From NCBI RefSeq assembly GCF_030272615.1, contig NC_081413.1:16128285-16192284 (forward strand): 64,000 bases of DNA, read 5' to 3'. This document shows positions 22,883 to 34,289 of the stretch, one piece after another. The notes under the pieces are model-generated. The model saw only the letters and a program-made list of their open reading frames with translations, did not search any database and had not been told where the DNA came from. The stretch is from Cryptomeria japonica (taxonomy: Eukaryota; Streptophyta; Pinopsida; Cupressales; Cupressaceae). A program made the translations under genes and the position numbers. Every line of letters begins with the position of its first letter. Positions within the stretch are counted from its first letter, which is position 1.

Positions 22883-23159
22883 ATGATAAATGAAACTTTT
22901 TACATTCAACTATATATGAGTTAATTTGATAACATTGCAAAAGTTGAAAACTTTTCCATTATAGGCCTATTACATTTAGACAAGCTTAAGCAATGCAAAA
23001 TCTTCCGCTTTCTCCTTTGGTCAACATTAGCAACTATTAAATTTTTTTTATTTACGAAGAAACACATATGGATGTATCTATGATAGGATAAGGAAAAAAT
23101 AATTGAAATTAAACTTATTTGGCTTAGAAAATAATATTGATCATTAAACAGGCCTGTAT

Positions 23160-23380
23160 TTCATAATATGATCAAATTTATAGATGTCTTGGGGTATTAA
23201 CCATGAACCTTGTCAAAATTTTCTAAATATTTACAAAATTCCTTGTTACTACCTATGAGTATTATAAAATGATTTTACAAAGAGTTGTTGCCATTGGCCT
23301 GCAAATAGTATGTCATCTTCATAACTTAAAACAAAATGAGAAATTGAACCATTTATAAAAAAACTTTAAGAAAAATTCCA
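23160..23380 (-). pseudogene. possible reverse-transcriptase remnant of a non-LTR element
   Basis: On minus, SISHFVLSYEDDILFAGQW near 23340 resembles the YADD box and its surroundings in plant LINE reverse transcriptases, followed after shifts by FDKVHG and YPKTSINL. It is very short and degenerate. A chance resemblance cannot be excluded. Confidence 0.3.
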
Positions 23381-23713
23381 CTAGGTATTCTTACAGACGA
23401 CCTTCCTCTTCCATGACCTAAGCCATAAATTTATTTATCTAGATTAGGTCATTGGTAAGCTCTAGGATGAACAATCACTCAAATAATTGGCACCCTTTTT
23501 GTTCCCTGTTGAGGTGTTGAGCTAGTGACATGTGTTTGAAACCTCATGTAATGGACAAAATGTGACTCTACAAAAGGAAAACTATGTTCCTTTGAGATTC
23601 TATTTCACAGCATATATTCAAATATTTTCAACTATTTAAATTGGTTAAAATATCTATTATAGATAAGTGAGATTAATTTTTTAACTATTGGAATGGAAAG
23701 TGCAGATGAAAGA

Positions 23714-24610
23714 TGTTAGGACAGTAGTGACTCAACCTTGCATTTACATAAGGTTACTATTTATAACAAGTTTTAATTTGAACACGATTGACTCAAAATT
23801 TTCCCCAAATTTTTGGATTGACTATTTAAGTATGTTGGTAAATTTTTGTTGTAAGATCATGTCCAGATTTGAAGATATTCAAGTTTTCATTTTCAAAAGT
23901 TGGGAACGAAAGTTTCAAAGTCAATTTTGAGGTCTTTAGAGGCTCCAAAACAACCCAAAAGTGTACATAACTGGTATGGCAGGTTATTTCTTGATAAATC
24001 ACATCACAAGCTTTCTAATACTTCAAACAATTTCTCAATCAGACACCTAGTTTAAAAGTTACAACATCTGAAAGTTGGGTCTCTTCAAATAGGAAATATA
24101 AAAACGTGTCGAACATATAAATGAGCTATAAAAGGGAGGTACAAATGTTAATGTGTGTTTTGACACATAATAAGTTATCTTGGATTGGAAATAAGATGAT
24201 TTCCACTTTATTGGGTGGTTCTAGCCCATGGTTTTGTAATATCGTTTTATAAATTCATGTAATGTATCTCCTAGATACGAGGTGTGTGAGATGGAGGTTG
24301 TGTGTAGAGTCTTATACCTATTGAGTCACCTTTGAATCTTTGGCTAGTGAAACTCATGTGAAAACCTTGCTCTGCAAGTATATTGTAATCTATTATTGAT
24401 TTTTGGATAATATATTAGACAACTTTTGGAGCATGGGGTTTTTCTCTCGAAAAAGTTTTCCCCATGTAAATCACTATGTTGTGGTATGCATGTTATTTAT
24501 TTTTATTTTTGTTAATTTTTTGCAATTGTTGCAATGATCTACAAAAAAATTTACCTTACCTCCTCTCAAGCTTAGTATAAGAAGTTGCTATGCTACTTAA
24601 TTTGTTTACA
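23714..24610 (+). repeat. 5' LTR of the Ty1/copia element
   Basis: 897 bp, TGTTAGGACA...TTTACA. A TATA box TATAAAAG lies at 24127-24134 in the context gagctataaaagggaggtac, and the 3' LTR has the same at 35292-35299. Confidence 0.92.
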
Positions 24611-24612
24611 AG

Positions 24613-24624
24613 TGGTATCAAAGC
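24613..24624 (+). promoter_or_regulatory. primer-binding site (initiator tRNA-Met)
   Basis: tggtatcaaagc begins two bases after the 5' LTR and is one mismatch from the plant consensus tggtatcagagc. Confidence 0.85.
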
Positions 24625-24769
24625 TTGATCGCCTTTGGTTTTAGTTGAGAGTTGTTGAATTTTTTGGAGTAATTTAGAATTGAGTGGGAGCTTGGGCAGA
24701 AGATAATTTTTTATCATGTTGCACAAATACTTATATGGCAAGTTTGTCAAGGAGAATAGAGGTAGATTT

Positions 24770-25500
24770 TTTTTTTGGAATTAATTTTGAGATGTGGAAG
24801 TTGAAGATGGAAGATTTGTTAATAAAATCATAGTTTGAGATCTCTGAGATGCTATTGATGTGAATGTCTCAAGACCTTCAGATCCTACAATGCCTACTCA
24901 GTAGATGTGATGGACCATAAAGCTAGGGGTCTAATCAAATTGTGCTTGGCAAACTTTTTTCTAATCAATGTCTATGAAGAGACCTCTACAAAAAAGTTGT
25001 GGAATAAGCTTGGTGAGATGCATCAAGCCAGTCTTTATTGAATTAGATCTTCTTAAGAATAAATTGTATTGCTTGATAATGGAAGAGGGTGGATGGATTA
25101 CAAACCACCTAGAACATTTTGACAATATGTTGGTGGCTCACGTTTGTTTATGTCAAGATGGATGAGAAGGAGAATGTTATATTTTTCTTTTTTCTTGCCT
25201 AATTCATGGGACTCTCTTGTTATAGTTATCGGTAGCACTTCTATTGTTTTGAATTCTAGAGATGTGGTGGGTGCCTTGGTTGGTGAAGAGATAGAGAGGA
25301 AGGTATCCATCCATTTGAAGGAAGCCCTAACTATTCAGGGAAGTCCCAAGGAAAAAGGCAAGAAGAATGAGAAGCATAATAAATCCAAGTCCAAAGGGAG
25401 ATCAAAATATCTTGGAAAGCCCAAAGTCATTTATTGAAATTGCTCTAAATCATGACACATCCATAGGAATTACAAAGAAGAAAAGAAGAAGTTTGATTTT
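24770..25500 (+). pseudogene. copia gag (capsid / zinc knuckle), broken
   Basis: Begins INFEMWKLKMEDLL, the conserved plant copia gag start, and continues through SQPVFIELDLLKNKLY-type text, ILTICWWLTFVYVKMDEKEN, LPNSWDSLVIVIGS and a basic KEKGKKNEKHNKSKSKGRSK stretch. The zinc knuckle at about 25432-25475 is damaged: the first and last Cys are Tyr and two positions are TGA stops, leaving only NC and H of CX2CX4HX4C. At least five stops or frameshifts precede it. Gag would form the virus-like particle in the cytoplasm. Confidence 0.75.
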
Positions 25501-25559
25501 TATTTTGAGTCTGAGAAAGAAGATTGTGATGTATTCATTGTAAATTTGGCCACTCATGT

Positions 25560-25860
25560 AGGTAATGATGCATGGTTAATTGACTTAGGTACATCTTTCT
25601 ATATGACTACCAATAGAGATTGATTTTTTGAATATGAAGAATTTAATGGAGGTCGAGTGTACTTGGATGATGATTCTCATTTAGATATTATTGGTCGTGG
25701 TAAAGTTAAAATCAATTTTCCGGGTGGTGGAGTAAAAAGGATTAGTGGTGTGTTGCATATCCTTGGACTAGCACAAAATTTGTTACTTGTGAGCAAATTT
25801 ATAGATGCAAGTGTGTAGGTGGTATTTTTTTATGTAGAGTGTAAAATGGTGAAGAGTGCT
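25560..25860 (+). pseudogene. copia protease, broken
   Basis: AWLIDLGTSFYMTTNRD at about 25570 corresponds to WxxDSGAxxHMT. The catalytic Asp-Ser-Gly has become Asp-Leu-Gly. VYLDDDSHLDIIGRGKVKI and GVLHILGLAQNLLLVSKF follow, as in plant copia proteases. A stop follows at about 25817. Confidence 0.8.
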
Positions 25861-26010
25861 TGGTGATTACTATAGGTATTAGATTTGTCACTGTATAAGA
25901 TGGATGCATACACTATTGAGTGTAATAGCACTTTTGTAAAAATTAAATATATGGATACTTCATTGGAATATTTGAGGGTTTCACCTCTAGAAAATGGACA
26001 TGGCTTTTAT

Positions 26011-27180
26011 TGAACACCCAACAGGACTGAGAGGGGGGTAAATTAGTCTAAAACTTCAAAAATAGTTAATAATAATCTTAATCAATATTAGCACTTTAAC
26101 CATCAACACATCAAACAGAAACACATAAACACATGAACACTAGATATACGTGGAAAACCCAAATAGAGAAACCATGGTGAGAATCTAACTCACAATATGA
26201 ATAACAATGTTTACAACATTTTAGACTTGTAGCCAAGGAGCACCAACACCTGAAGGACTTGCAGAACTAAGGTGTACTACCTTAGGCAAAATACAAATGA
26301 CTTGTTAGTTGAAGAACACTTATTTAAGACAAGATACAAATTATTGTTGAAGGACTCATCGTCAATCAACAATGAATGAAATAGCTAAACATAAATAGAG
26401 AAGGATTCTCTTGATCATAAAATTGTCCTTGAATAGTAATCAAGTGATCAATAACATGGAAAACATCTCTAATGATCTCCACTACCACAACACTCTGTTT
26501 GGCAGAATATATCATCTTCAAAGCTCTTCCCAAACTGACTTTCATATCACCACAAAGTCAAGTCTACTTGCAAATAATTCACATACACTTCTCACATAAT
26601 TCACTTTTCATCCATCCTCAATTCATCCTTCCACACATCTTATATATGAGATACAACATTGAAATCCTAAACAAGGGTCAACTAAGACAAAATTACATAA
26701 AATAAGCCACTCAAACCGAATATACTTAGATTAGTCCACTCCATGAGAAAGAGGGAACCAACACATAAAAATACATCATCTCATGAATAATTTGATAGTC
26801 GGTACATGCTAGCTCATATTCCAAAGTACGTTACAAAATATAACGTGTAGATATAATTAGTGTCAGCTAAACAATCTCTTTCAATGTAAAATACTCCAAG
26901 CAGATTTCCACAAACCAAGGTGAGACATAATAATCACATCAACACATCTTCTAGAACATATATGGACTAAAGGAATATGATCCACTAAACTACGATGCAA
27001 TTATCATCATATTCAAAGGACACCAAAAACATTTCGGACCACCTTGAGTACAGGATGACACAACCAATAACAAAAGAGTATCTAGACCAAACTCTATCCA
27101 AATGAGCGAGGTCTGACAAAGCATATTCTAACCAATATCCATCTAGATAACCAGGTTTGATATCAATGACAACCAACCAA
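26011..27180 (-). mobile_element. solo-LTR-like insert, copy B, inside the copia element
   Basis: Interrupts the copia frame between GHGF (26005) and ASNKFWVPKS (27188). Read on minus it opens with ggttgtcattgatatcaaacc and near its end has caccatggtttctctatttg, gggttttccacgtata and then a C tract plus ctctcagtcctgttgggtg, in the order seen in the copy at 49756-51187. The exact ends are uncertain because I could not settle a target duplication (catggctt at 26000-26006 and catgctt at 27184-27190 are an imperfect candidate). Confidence 0.55.
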
Positions 27181-27458
27181 GCTCATGCTTCTAACAAATT
27201 TTGGGTACCTAAGAGTTCTCTTTCTTCCAAAGCAAAGATACCTGAAGAGAAGACTATGTTATGGCACGAGAGGCTTGGCCACATTGGAGAAAAGGGTCTA
27301 AGGACCTTAAAAATAAAAACCTTGATGAAGGTTTGAATGATTGTAATATCGACTTTGATTTCTGTGAGCATTGCATTTATGGAAAACAAAACCATGTTCA
27401 ATTTTACTTGAGTTATTATAACTCTAGTGGTGTTTTGGATCTTATTCATTATGATGTG

Positions 27459-27936
27459 TGTGAGATTTTGCCAAGATCAAGAGCTCAATGAAATGTACAA
27501 AGTAGAGACATAATATGGGACAAGAATAAACTGTATTCTCATCAATAGAAAATGATCAATAATCAAATTACATATATTCATACAATGTAGATGAGCTTGC
27601 TTATATAGGCAAGGCTAGGGATATGTGAGCACACAAACATGACATGTGGCTCAATAAGAAACAAGGGTAGGTAGGAAATAGGTGTGGCTAGGTAGGAGAA
27701 ATAATATAATAGTCCACATGAGGTGGATCACCCACTGAATGTGGAGTGTAACAACAAGAGTGGAGTGTAACAACAAGATCAACACCATAAAAGGTGGAAT
27801 TTCTCCTACACACACTATCCCAATGTGGCACAAACACCCAAGTGTCTCATACCCAAACTACTATGAAATGCATTATCCTAAGTAAACTTAAGTATAGTGT
27901 AATAATATCCAAGATGAATAATTATTTACACCAACA
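27459..27936 (-). repeat. 3' LTR (left) of the nested element
   Basis: 478 bp. It differs from the right LTR mainly by an extra tacaaag after aaatg. Confidence 0.92.
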
Positions 27937-27948
27937 ACCCCCCTTAAG
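27937..27948 (-). promoter_or_regulatory. polypurine tract of the nested element
   Basis: On minus, cttaaggggggt directly precedes the left (3') LTR, the expected position of the plus-strand primer. Confidence 0.85.
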
Positions 27949-28157
27949 TGCAACTTAGGGGAATGCACTTAAGTCTACAATGCAACTAAGCAATGCAAGA
28001 TGGGTCCCGGCTACAAGGCCATGTTAGGTACCCATGTACAAATGCAAATGCATGCAAACCAATGCAATGAAATCTCTCACAAAGTGGGGAAAGAGAGAAA
28101 AACCCAATGGGAAAAAACCCTCCCCCAAAAGAGAGATGAAAACATACAAGAGAACTC

Positions 28158-28610
28158 TCATAGAAGAATATGAGGAACAAAACCCCATGTGAGGAAAAAG
28201 TCCCCCCCATATGAGAGAAGAAGAGAAGCTAGGAAGCCCCCCCTCAATGTGGAATCTGCACAAATGATAGAAGCTTGATGTATGAAGAAACTGCTCCACA
28301 AACGTCGAACAACATTCCTCCCCTTAGGAAGAAACAAAACCAAAGGTGTATCCATGAAGTCTCCCGAATCATGAAAGGAAGATGTATGAAGAAAACTCAT
28401 GATGAAAGGAATCTTTGAAAACTGCTCAAGTGTCCCCATGTCGATGCTAAAAGATACCCCCTCCAAAGGTGGTAAACTGTGCCACACTGCTGAAAAAGGC
28501 ACTCCAAGATCTAGTGGAGATGGATGTAGAACATGTCCCAAAGACTCACATGTCTCCTCAAAACATAAAGAGGCCTCCTCCAACTGCTGTACATAAGTAT
28601 CCACAATCAT
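28158..28610 (-). CDS. unassigned ORF downstream of gag-protease in the nested element
   Basis: 150 codons open on minus, beginning MIVDTYVQQLEEASLCFEET and containing VWHSLPPLEGVSFSIDMGTL. The same frame is mostly readable upstream to 28974 as acidic text (DITSPIAPDDVDN, YLTDITGLFMESYIADLGDI) with two stops (near 28820 and 28660). It has no reverse-transcriptase, integrase or RNase H motif. It may be the decayed remainder of a longer gag-linked ORF, or non-functional filler. I do not recognise it. Confidence 0.35.
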   Translation of the reverse strand: MIVDTYVQQLEEASLCFEETCESLGHVLHPSPLDLGVPFSAVWHSLPPLEGVSFSIDMGTLEQFSKIPFIMSFLHTSSFHDSGDFMDTPLVLFLPKGRNVVRRLWSSFFIHQASIICADSTLRGGFLASLLLSYGGDFFLTWGFVPHILL

Positions 28611-28973
28611 GTCAACCTCGAAAGAATGATCATGTAGAGAATGAACAAGAGGGTCAAACTATGCCCTCGCAACAATCGAAGAAGGATCACCTTCATCAAA
28701 GAGAAGATGAATGTCATCAATGATGTCTCCCAAATCTGCAATGTAGGATTCCATAAACAAACCTGTAATATCTGTCAAGTAATCATCCCATGAATCTGAA
28801 GCTGGAAGACAATAAATATCCTACTGCACTGAATCACATGAAGGCAAAACTGTTGCATTATCTACATCATCAGGTGCAATAGGTGATGTGATATCAATAT
28901 GAGGAGATGAAATACAAGACTCAAGAACGGGGTCACATGTGAGAATCCCCATGTTCAAGTGTCCAAAATTCTC

Positions 28974-30434
28974 CTAAAAAATGGAACCATCACAAGAAGT
29001 GTGATCATAATGTGTAGAATCATTAAATGTGAAATCATCATCATCAACAAAATCTGAAAAGGAGTATAACCGAGATGCATGATCAACCACCCCAGTCGTA
29101 ATGATAGCTCTATTCTCCATGTCTCTAATGAAAACTGAGTCAGGTGTGAACTCCACAACTCTCTTAGTTGCACCATGTGTGATTTGATAGATAGAAAGGA
29201 GATTGTTTGTCAAGTGGGGTACACACAACACATCATTGAAGGAGTTATCCCCAATATCAATAGATCCTTTCCCAATCACATCCATGTATGTATGATTGCC
29301 CATCAAAATTTGTGGCATGGTGCAAGGCTCAAATGTAGAGAACATAGATTGCAAAGATGCCATATGATGAGAAGCCCCTGAATCTAGAAGCCATCTCTCT
29401 GAATCATGACTGATAGTAGCACATAGAGCTTTTCCTTTTCTTGTTCCAAAAGAGTGAGTCTTTCCACTTGTAGAAGCCATGAATGCTTTCCCTTTTCCTT
29501 TTGAATGTGAGGAAGTGGAAGCTGATGAATCATCCTTCTTGTAGATTTTAGGCAAATCAATGTTATGCTTTTTGATGATATGTGTAAGCTCATCAATCTT
29601 CTTAGAATGGCAACGATGCTCCTCATGACCAATCTTTTTGCAATAAGCACAAGTAGGTCTCTCCCTCTTTGGTGAATTATCTCTCTTGGAAGAGGATGAA
29701 TTTCCTTGTTGTGGAGAAGATGGTGCTTTTTCTTTAGGCTTTGATTGCCATTTCTTCTTGTTTGAGTTGTCCTTTCCTTGATTTCCTTTGTTCCCTTGAT
29801 TTGCCACTAATGCTTGAGACTTAGAAGCCTTAAGAATGCCCATGCTTATCAACTTAGTTGGTTCCATCATCAACATTTCATTGAAAGCATCAAATGTAGG
29901 CATTTTGTACCTTGAACCCATTGTCATCCTATGGGTTTGGAAACTAGAAACAAATGCTGCATATTATTGTGGAAGCTTTCCTATCAAGTTGAATATCAAT
30001 CGAGTATCTTTCTTATCAATGCCACAATCTTTGAGTTGTGCCCTCAACTCATTTGCCTTAGTGACATAGTCTTGTATAGTATCAAATTTTTTGGGATCTA
30101 ACATGGTGAGAGCACTATCAATTTGATATCCCCTAATCTCATCAACTTGACCATACAAGTCTTGAAACTTTTGCCAAGCATCCTTGATTAGAGTACATTT
30201 CTCAATATGAAAAATGAGATCCTTTGATACATAATTTCTTAAGGTACCAATTGCCATGATATTTTTAGTGAACCAATCTAAGTAACCAACTGGATCAACC
30301 TTAGGATCAGCTGGAGCAACAATAGTTCCATCAATGTAATGAGTGAGTCCTTTTTCCATAAGTTTACTCCATGCATCAATTTTCCAAGTAGCATAATTAT
30401 GTGGAGTTAAGAGAGGAAACTTAGAAGAACCCAT
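28974..30434 (-). pseudogene. gag-protease of the nested element (one nonsense codon)
   Basis: The ATG at 30434 gives MGSSKFPLLTPHNYATWKI, the conserved start of plant copia gag (UBN2-type), then CTLIKDAWQKFQDLYG. A single TAA at 29966-29964 follows GKLPQ, after which the same frame runs on: MPTFDAFNEMLMMEP, a Lys/Ser/Pro-rich linker, the CCHC knuckle CAYCKKIGHEEHRC, and the protease motif WLLDSGASHHMAS with intact Asp-Ser-Gly. It ends TSCDGSIF-stop at 28974. About 486 codons. One nonsense mutation is the only visible lesion, which agrees with the low LTR divergence. Confidence 0.88.
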
Positions 30435-31084
30435 AGTAGCAAAAAGGAAGGAACACAAGAGCACAAAAGCACAAGAGACACCCCCCCAAATTCACTCAAT
30501 CAAAGTACCCCCCCCCCCCCAAAGTGATGATTTTGGCACTTTATACTTAGTGCGATTACAATGAGCCACTTGCAAAACAAGGCAAAGTGGATTTATGATG
30601 TAAATTTTAAAACTTCTCAAATGAGATACAAGAGACTTCTATCAATAGTGCAATGAATCTAACTGAGATTCAAGCAAATATACAAGTACCAAGAGAGCCA
30701 AAATGGCCAAAATCTGAAAGTATAATTTCTACTTACAATGGCATCAATATGATAGCATCATTTGAAAGTAGATGAAAAAATATGCACTTTCAAAAAAAAT
30801 GGCACTTGAAAAGGAGGTCGTATGACCCCAAACGAAGCCTCTGAAGTTGCAAAAACTGGGATTACTCAGGTACAGTCACCAAAAACTATATTTTATAAAA
30901 AATCCATGTATCAAAATCAAAAAATTTCCTCACCACTACGGAGAGCACGAAATTCTAGCCCATTTCAAAAAACATTACACCCAAAAAGGAGCAAAAATGA
31001 GCAAGTTATGGCCATTTGAAGTTGAACTGCAAAATCAAAAATGCAAATGAGAGGGGGGGTGTTGCCAATTTTTTTTAAAATGCT

Positions 31085-31660
31085 GACGTGGCGCTAACGT
31101 TAGAAAGTCACTGGGTTAAATTTGACGATCGTATGACCGTTGCAAAACTTTGCCCTCTGCTGACTGGGCGTCCGTACTGTACGAACAGCTGACGTGGCAG
31201 ATGACTGTGCAGATGATTGTCTAGTCTGTACCGTACGGAATTTCTGACTGGGTGGGTCGTGTGGAGGCCGTACAGAGGTGACGTGTCAGGTGACTCGGCG
31301 TGATGACGTGGCATGTAGGGTTCGGTTTTCCTGTGGGCCAGTGGCCGCCTGCCATGTGGCGAGCACGGGTCCTCCGGTCTGGTTGGCCGCCGGCGGAGGA
31401 AGCGGCCGAAGCCGAGGGCCGGCGGCAGAGGACGAGTGGAGGTTGCGGCGAGCGTTGTTGGGAGGAGTCGGCACCGGTGACTGTGTGTGCCGGCGGGGAC
31501 AAAACGGTTGGCGGCGGCGGTGACAAAGGCACGACTCGTCGGCGGCAAAGGACGGCGCAGAGGGCGGCACGAGGAACAACACAGCGAACACGACCTGCAA
31601 GTACGGGCGCGAGAAACAACGCAGCATGCAACCTGCAACACGTAGGTACAGGGGGGTCTG
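31085..31660 (-). other. GC-rich leader segment of the nested element
   Basis: A strongly GC-rich block (cggcgg, gccggcgg and gtgacaaagg words) in an AT-rich window, between the primer site and gag. CpG is abundant. The hexamer-like tgacgtggc / gatgacgtggc recurs at about 31083, 31190 and 31303. Arg/Pro-rich open frames on both strands follow from composition. It may be captured host DNA or a structured leader. I cannot tell which. Confidence 0.75.
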
Positions 31661-31959
31661 TGGACCCCCCAAAAACTTTTTTTTTTTTTTTAATTTTTGA
31701 AAAACTATTTTAGAAAAACAATTTTTTTTTTTTCTGAAAAATAATAATTTTTTTTCGAAATCCATACAATACTAGCAAAATTGGAGAAAATTTTTTTCTC
31801 ACCAAAATAGGTCGACTTTATAACCAAAATTCATGGAAATGGCCTTCTGGACACAATGGCGGGGTTGGATCTAGTCTAGGATGCCTCCAAAAGATGCTGC
31901 TCCTCAGATCTGCCTCTTGACATCGCAATAATGCCTCTTCAAGATGAATCAATGAAACC

Positions 31960-31977
31960 CCAATGGCTTTGATACCA
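31960..31977 (-). promoter_or_regulatory. primer-binding site of the nested element
   Basis: On minus, tggtatcaaagccattgg starts at the base next to the LTR. It matches the initiator tRNA-Met site with one mismatch in the first 12 bases. Confidence 0.88.
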
Positions 31978-32447
31978 TGTGAGATTTTGCCAAGATCAAG
32001 AGTTCAATGAAATGTAGAGACATAATATGGGACAAGAATAAACTGTATTCTCATCAATAGAAAATGATCAATAATCAAATTACATATATTCATACAATGT
32101 AGATGAGCTTTCTTATATAGGCAAGGCTAGGGATATGTGAGCACATAAACATGACATGTGGCTCAATAAGAAACAAGGGTAGGTAGGAAATAGGTGTGGT
32201 TAGGTAGAGAAATAATATAATAGTCCTCATGAGGTGGATCACCCACTAAATGTGGAGTGTAACAACAAGAGTGGAGTGTAACAACAAGATCAACACCATA
32301 GAAGTTGGAATTTCTCCTACACACACTATCCCAATGTGGCACAAACACCCAAGTGTCTCATACCCAAACTACTATGAAATGCATTATCCTAAGTAAACTT
32401 AAGTATAGTGTAATAATATCCAAGATGAATAATTATTTACACCAACA
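31978..32447 (-). repeat. 5' LTR (right) of the nested element
   Basis: 470 bp. In the minus orientation it carries a TATA-like ctatataag (plus coordinates about 32112-32121), matched in the other LTR at about 27597-27607. Confidence 0.92.
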
Positions 32448-33289
32448 ATGTGTTTGGTCCTCTAGATGTTATTTCCATTGGAAAACCCACATATTATGTT
32501 TTATTGATTGATTTTTTTAGTAGAAGGACATGGGTATATTTAATAAATAGTAAATCAGAAGTTTTTAGTCAATATAAAGAAATGTTGAGTTGCAGACTGG
32601 AAAGAAAATATTTTTTTTGAGGTTTGATAATGGCATTGAATTTTTCTCTAATGATTTTGATAGTTTTTTTAAATATTGTGACATTAATAGACACGACAAC
32701 TTCATATTATCCACAACATAATGGAGTTGTAGAAACAATGAACAAGACATTGATGGAGAAGGCTAGGAGTATGTTAAGCGGTGTTTCTATAGAACAATTT
32801 TTTTGAGCTAAAGTTGTTGCCACCACTTGCTACCTAGTTAACAAGTCTCCTACATCAACCCTTATTGATAAAATGCCTATGGAGGCATGGCTAGGATATA
32901 GGCCTTTATTGAGATATTTTAGAGCTTTTAGTTGTGAAGCATATGCACATGTGTCAAAGGAGAAGTGAACAAACTTGGAGAACAAGGTTGTAAAATGTAT
33001 TTTCATCTGATACAATTATGGTGTGAAAGGATATAATCTTTGGGACCCTGTTGCACAAAAGGTAATTCATAGTAGAAGTGTTATTTTTAGAGAAATTAAG
33101 TCTCCTTTTGTTACATTGGATCCAAAATAGACTAAACATGGTTATGTGATTCAATTTCCTTCTATGCCAAAAAGAGTTTAATCAAGACCCCTAGATGGGC
33201 AAGAAGTTGAGGAGAGATCATCTATATTTGAATCTTTAGAAGAGAATGAAGAATATCCAACTCAGCTTGTCCAAAGGTCTAATCCCAAA

Positions 33290-34000
33290 AGATTGCTATG
33301 GAAGAAGAAATAGAAGCTTTGAGAAAGAATGATACATGGGATCTTGTACCATTGTCTAAAGGACGAAAACCCGTTGGTTATATATGGGTGTTCAAGAAAA
33401 AGATTAGTTTATATGGAGTTATTGAGAGGTATAAAGAAAGGTTGGTTGCGAAAGGCTACTCTCAGATTCAAGGTGTTGATTAAGGTGAGATATTTTCTCA
33501 TGTGGCAAAAATGACATCCATTAGATTGTTTCTTCTATTGTTTTTGCTTATGATTTAGAGATTGAGAAAATGGATGTGAAAACTACTTCCCTTCATGGTG
33601 ATTTGGAGGAGGATATTTATATGACACAACCATAGCACTATGTGGTAAAAGGTAAAAGTAATTTGGTCTGTAAATTAAAGAATTCTTTGTATGGCCACAA
33701 ATAGAGTCCTAGGATGTGGTGCCAAAAACTTGATACGTATGTGTTGAGTTTGGGATTTGAGCATTCTAAATAATATCTTTTTGTTTATTATAAGTTTAAT
33801 TATACTCATTTCTTGTAAATTGCATTATATGTTGATGATATGTTATTCATTGATAAAGGGAAATGTATGGTTTCATAACTAAAGTCTCAACTTGCTACTA
33901 AATTTGAAATGAAAGATCTTCGTGCAACAAAACACATTCTTGGGATGAAGATTACAAGATATAGAGTGAATAGAAATCTCTAGCTAGGACAAAGTAAGTA
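33290..34000 (+). pseudogene. copia reverse transcriptase, broken
   Basis: Starts at an open stretch MEEEIEALRKNDTWDLVPLS, PVGYIWVFKKK, VAKGYSQIQGVD, then decays. The active-site box LYVDDMLF survives at about 33823. EMKDLRATKHILGMKI follows in mixed frames. The order and wording are standard for plant copia RT. It is interrupted by many stops. Confidence 0.8.
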
Positions 34001-34289
34001 TGTGAATTCAATTTTATAAAGGTTCAACATTCTAGATAGTAGACCACTATGTGTTCCTTTTACAATTGGAACAAAGTCATCTATTTTAGATTTCCAGGCT
34101 ACATCCCCATTAGAGTTGGAAGTCATGAACAAAGTACCTTACTAGTGTCCAATTGGAAGTTTGATGTATGTTATGGTCTGCACTAGACCAAACATTGAAC
34201 AAGAAGTGGGAGTTCTTTCCAAATATATATGTCTAATCTTTGTAGAGTTCATTGGGATGTAGTTAAAAGAGTGTTAAAATATTTGAAGG

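Larger units (their letters stand above)
27459..32447 (-). mobile_element. nested non-autonomous Ty1/copia-type element (gag-protease only)
   Basis: Inserted in the copia integrase with the perfect target duplication atgtg (27454-27458 and 32448-32452). LTRs are 27459-27936 (478 bp) and 31978-32447 (470 bp), both TGTGAG...CCAACA as read on plus. By eye they differ by about eight substitutions, one 7-bp and one 1-bp indel, so it is young. Transcription is leftward: primer site adjoining the right LTR, a GC-rich leader, gag-protease, an unassigned frame, and a polypurine tract next to the left LTR. No integrase, reverse transcriptase or RNase H is present. This is the layout called TR-GAG in plants and implies mobilisation by a partner element. 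Confidence 0.92.
27185..33140 (+). pseudogene. copia integrase region, split by a nested element
   Basis: 27185-27458 reads NKFWVPKSSLSSKAKIPEEK, MLWHERLGHIGEKGLRTL (GAG-pre-integrase, His-His part), DFDFCEHCIYGKQN (Cys pair) and DLIHYDV. The nested insertion then intervenes. From 32453 the frame resumes as FGPLDVISIGKPTYYVLLID, FFSRRTWVYL, then RFDNGIEFFS (second catalytic Asp), PQHNGVVETMNKTLMEKARS (catalytic Glu) and KVVATTCYLVNKSP. Removing the insert and one copy of atgtg restores the reading frame across the junction. Several stops lie elsewhere (for example 32803 and near 33130). Confidence 0.85.

Noticed and set aside
31108-31713. Several overlapping 80-177 codon Arg/Pro/Ala-rich ORFs
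   Set aside because: All frames on both strands are open because the segment is GC-rich. There is no motif, and it sits in the leader of the nested element.
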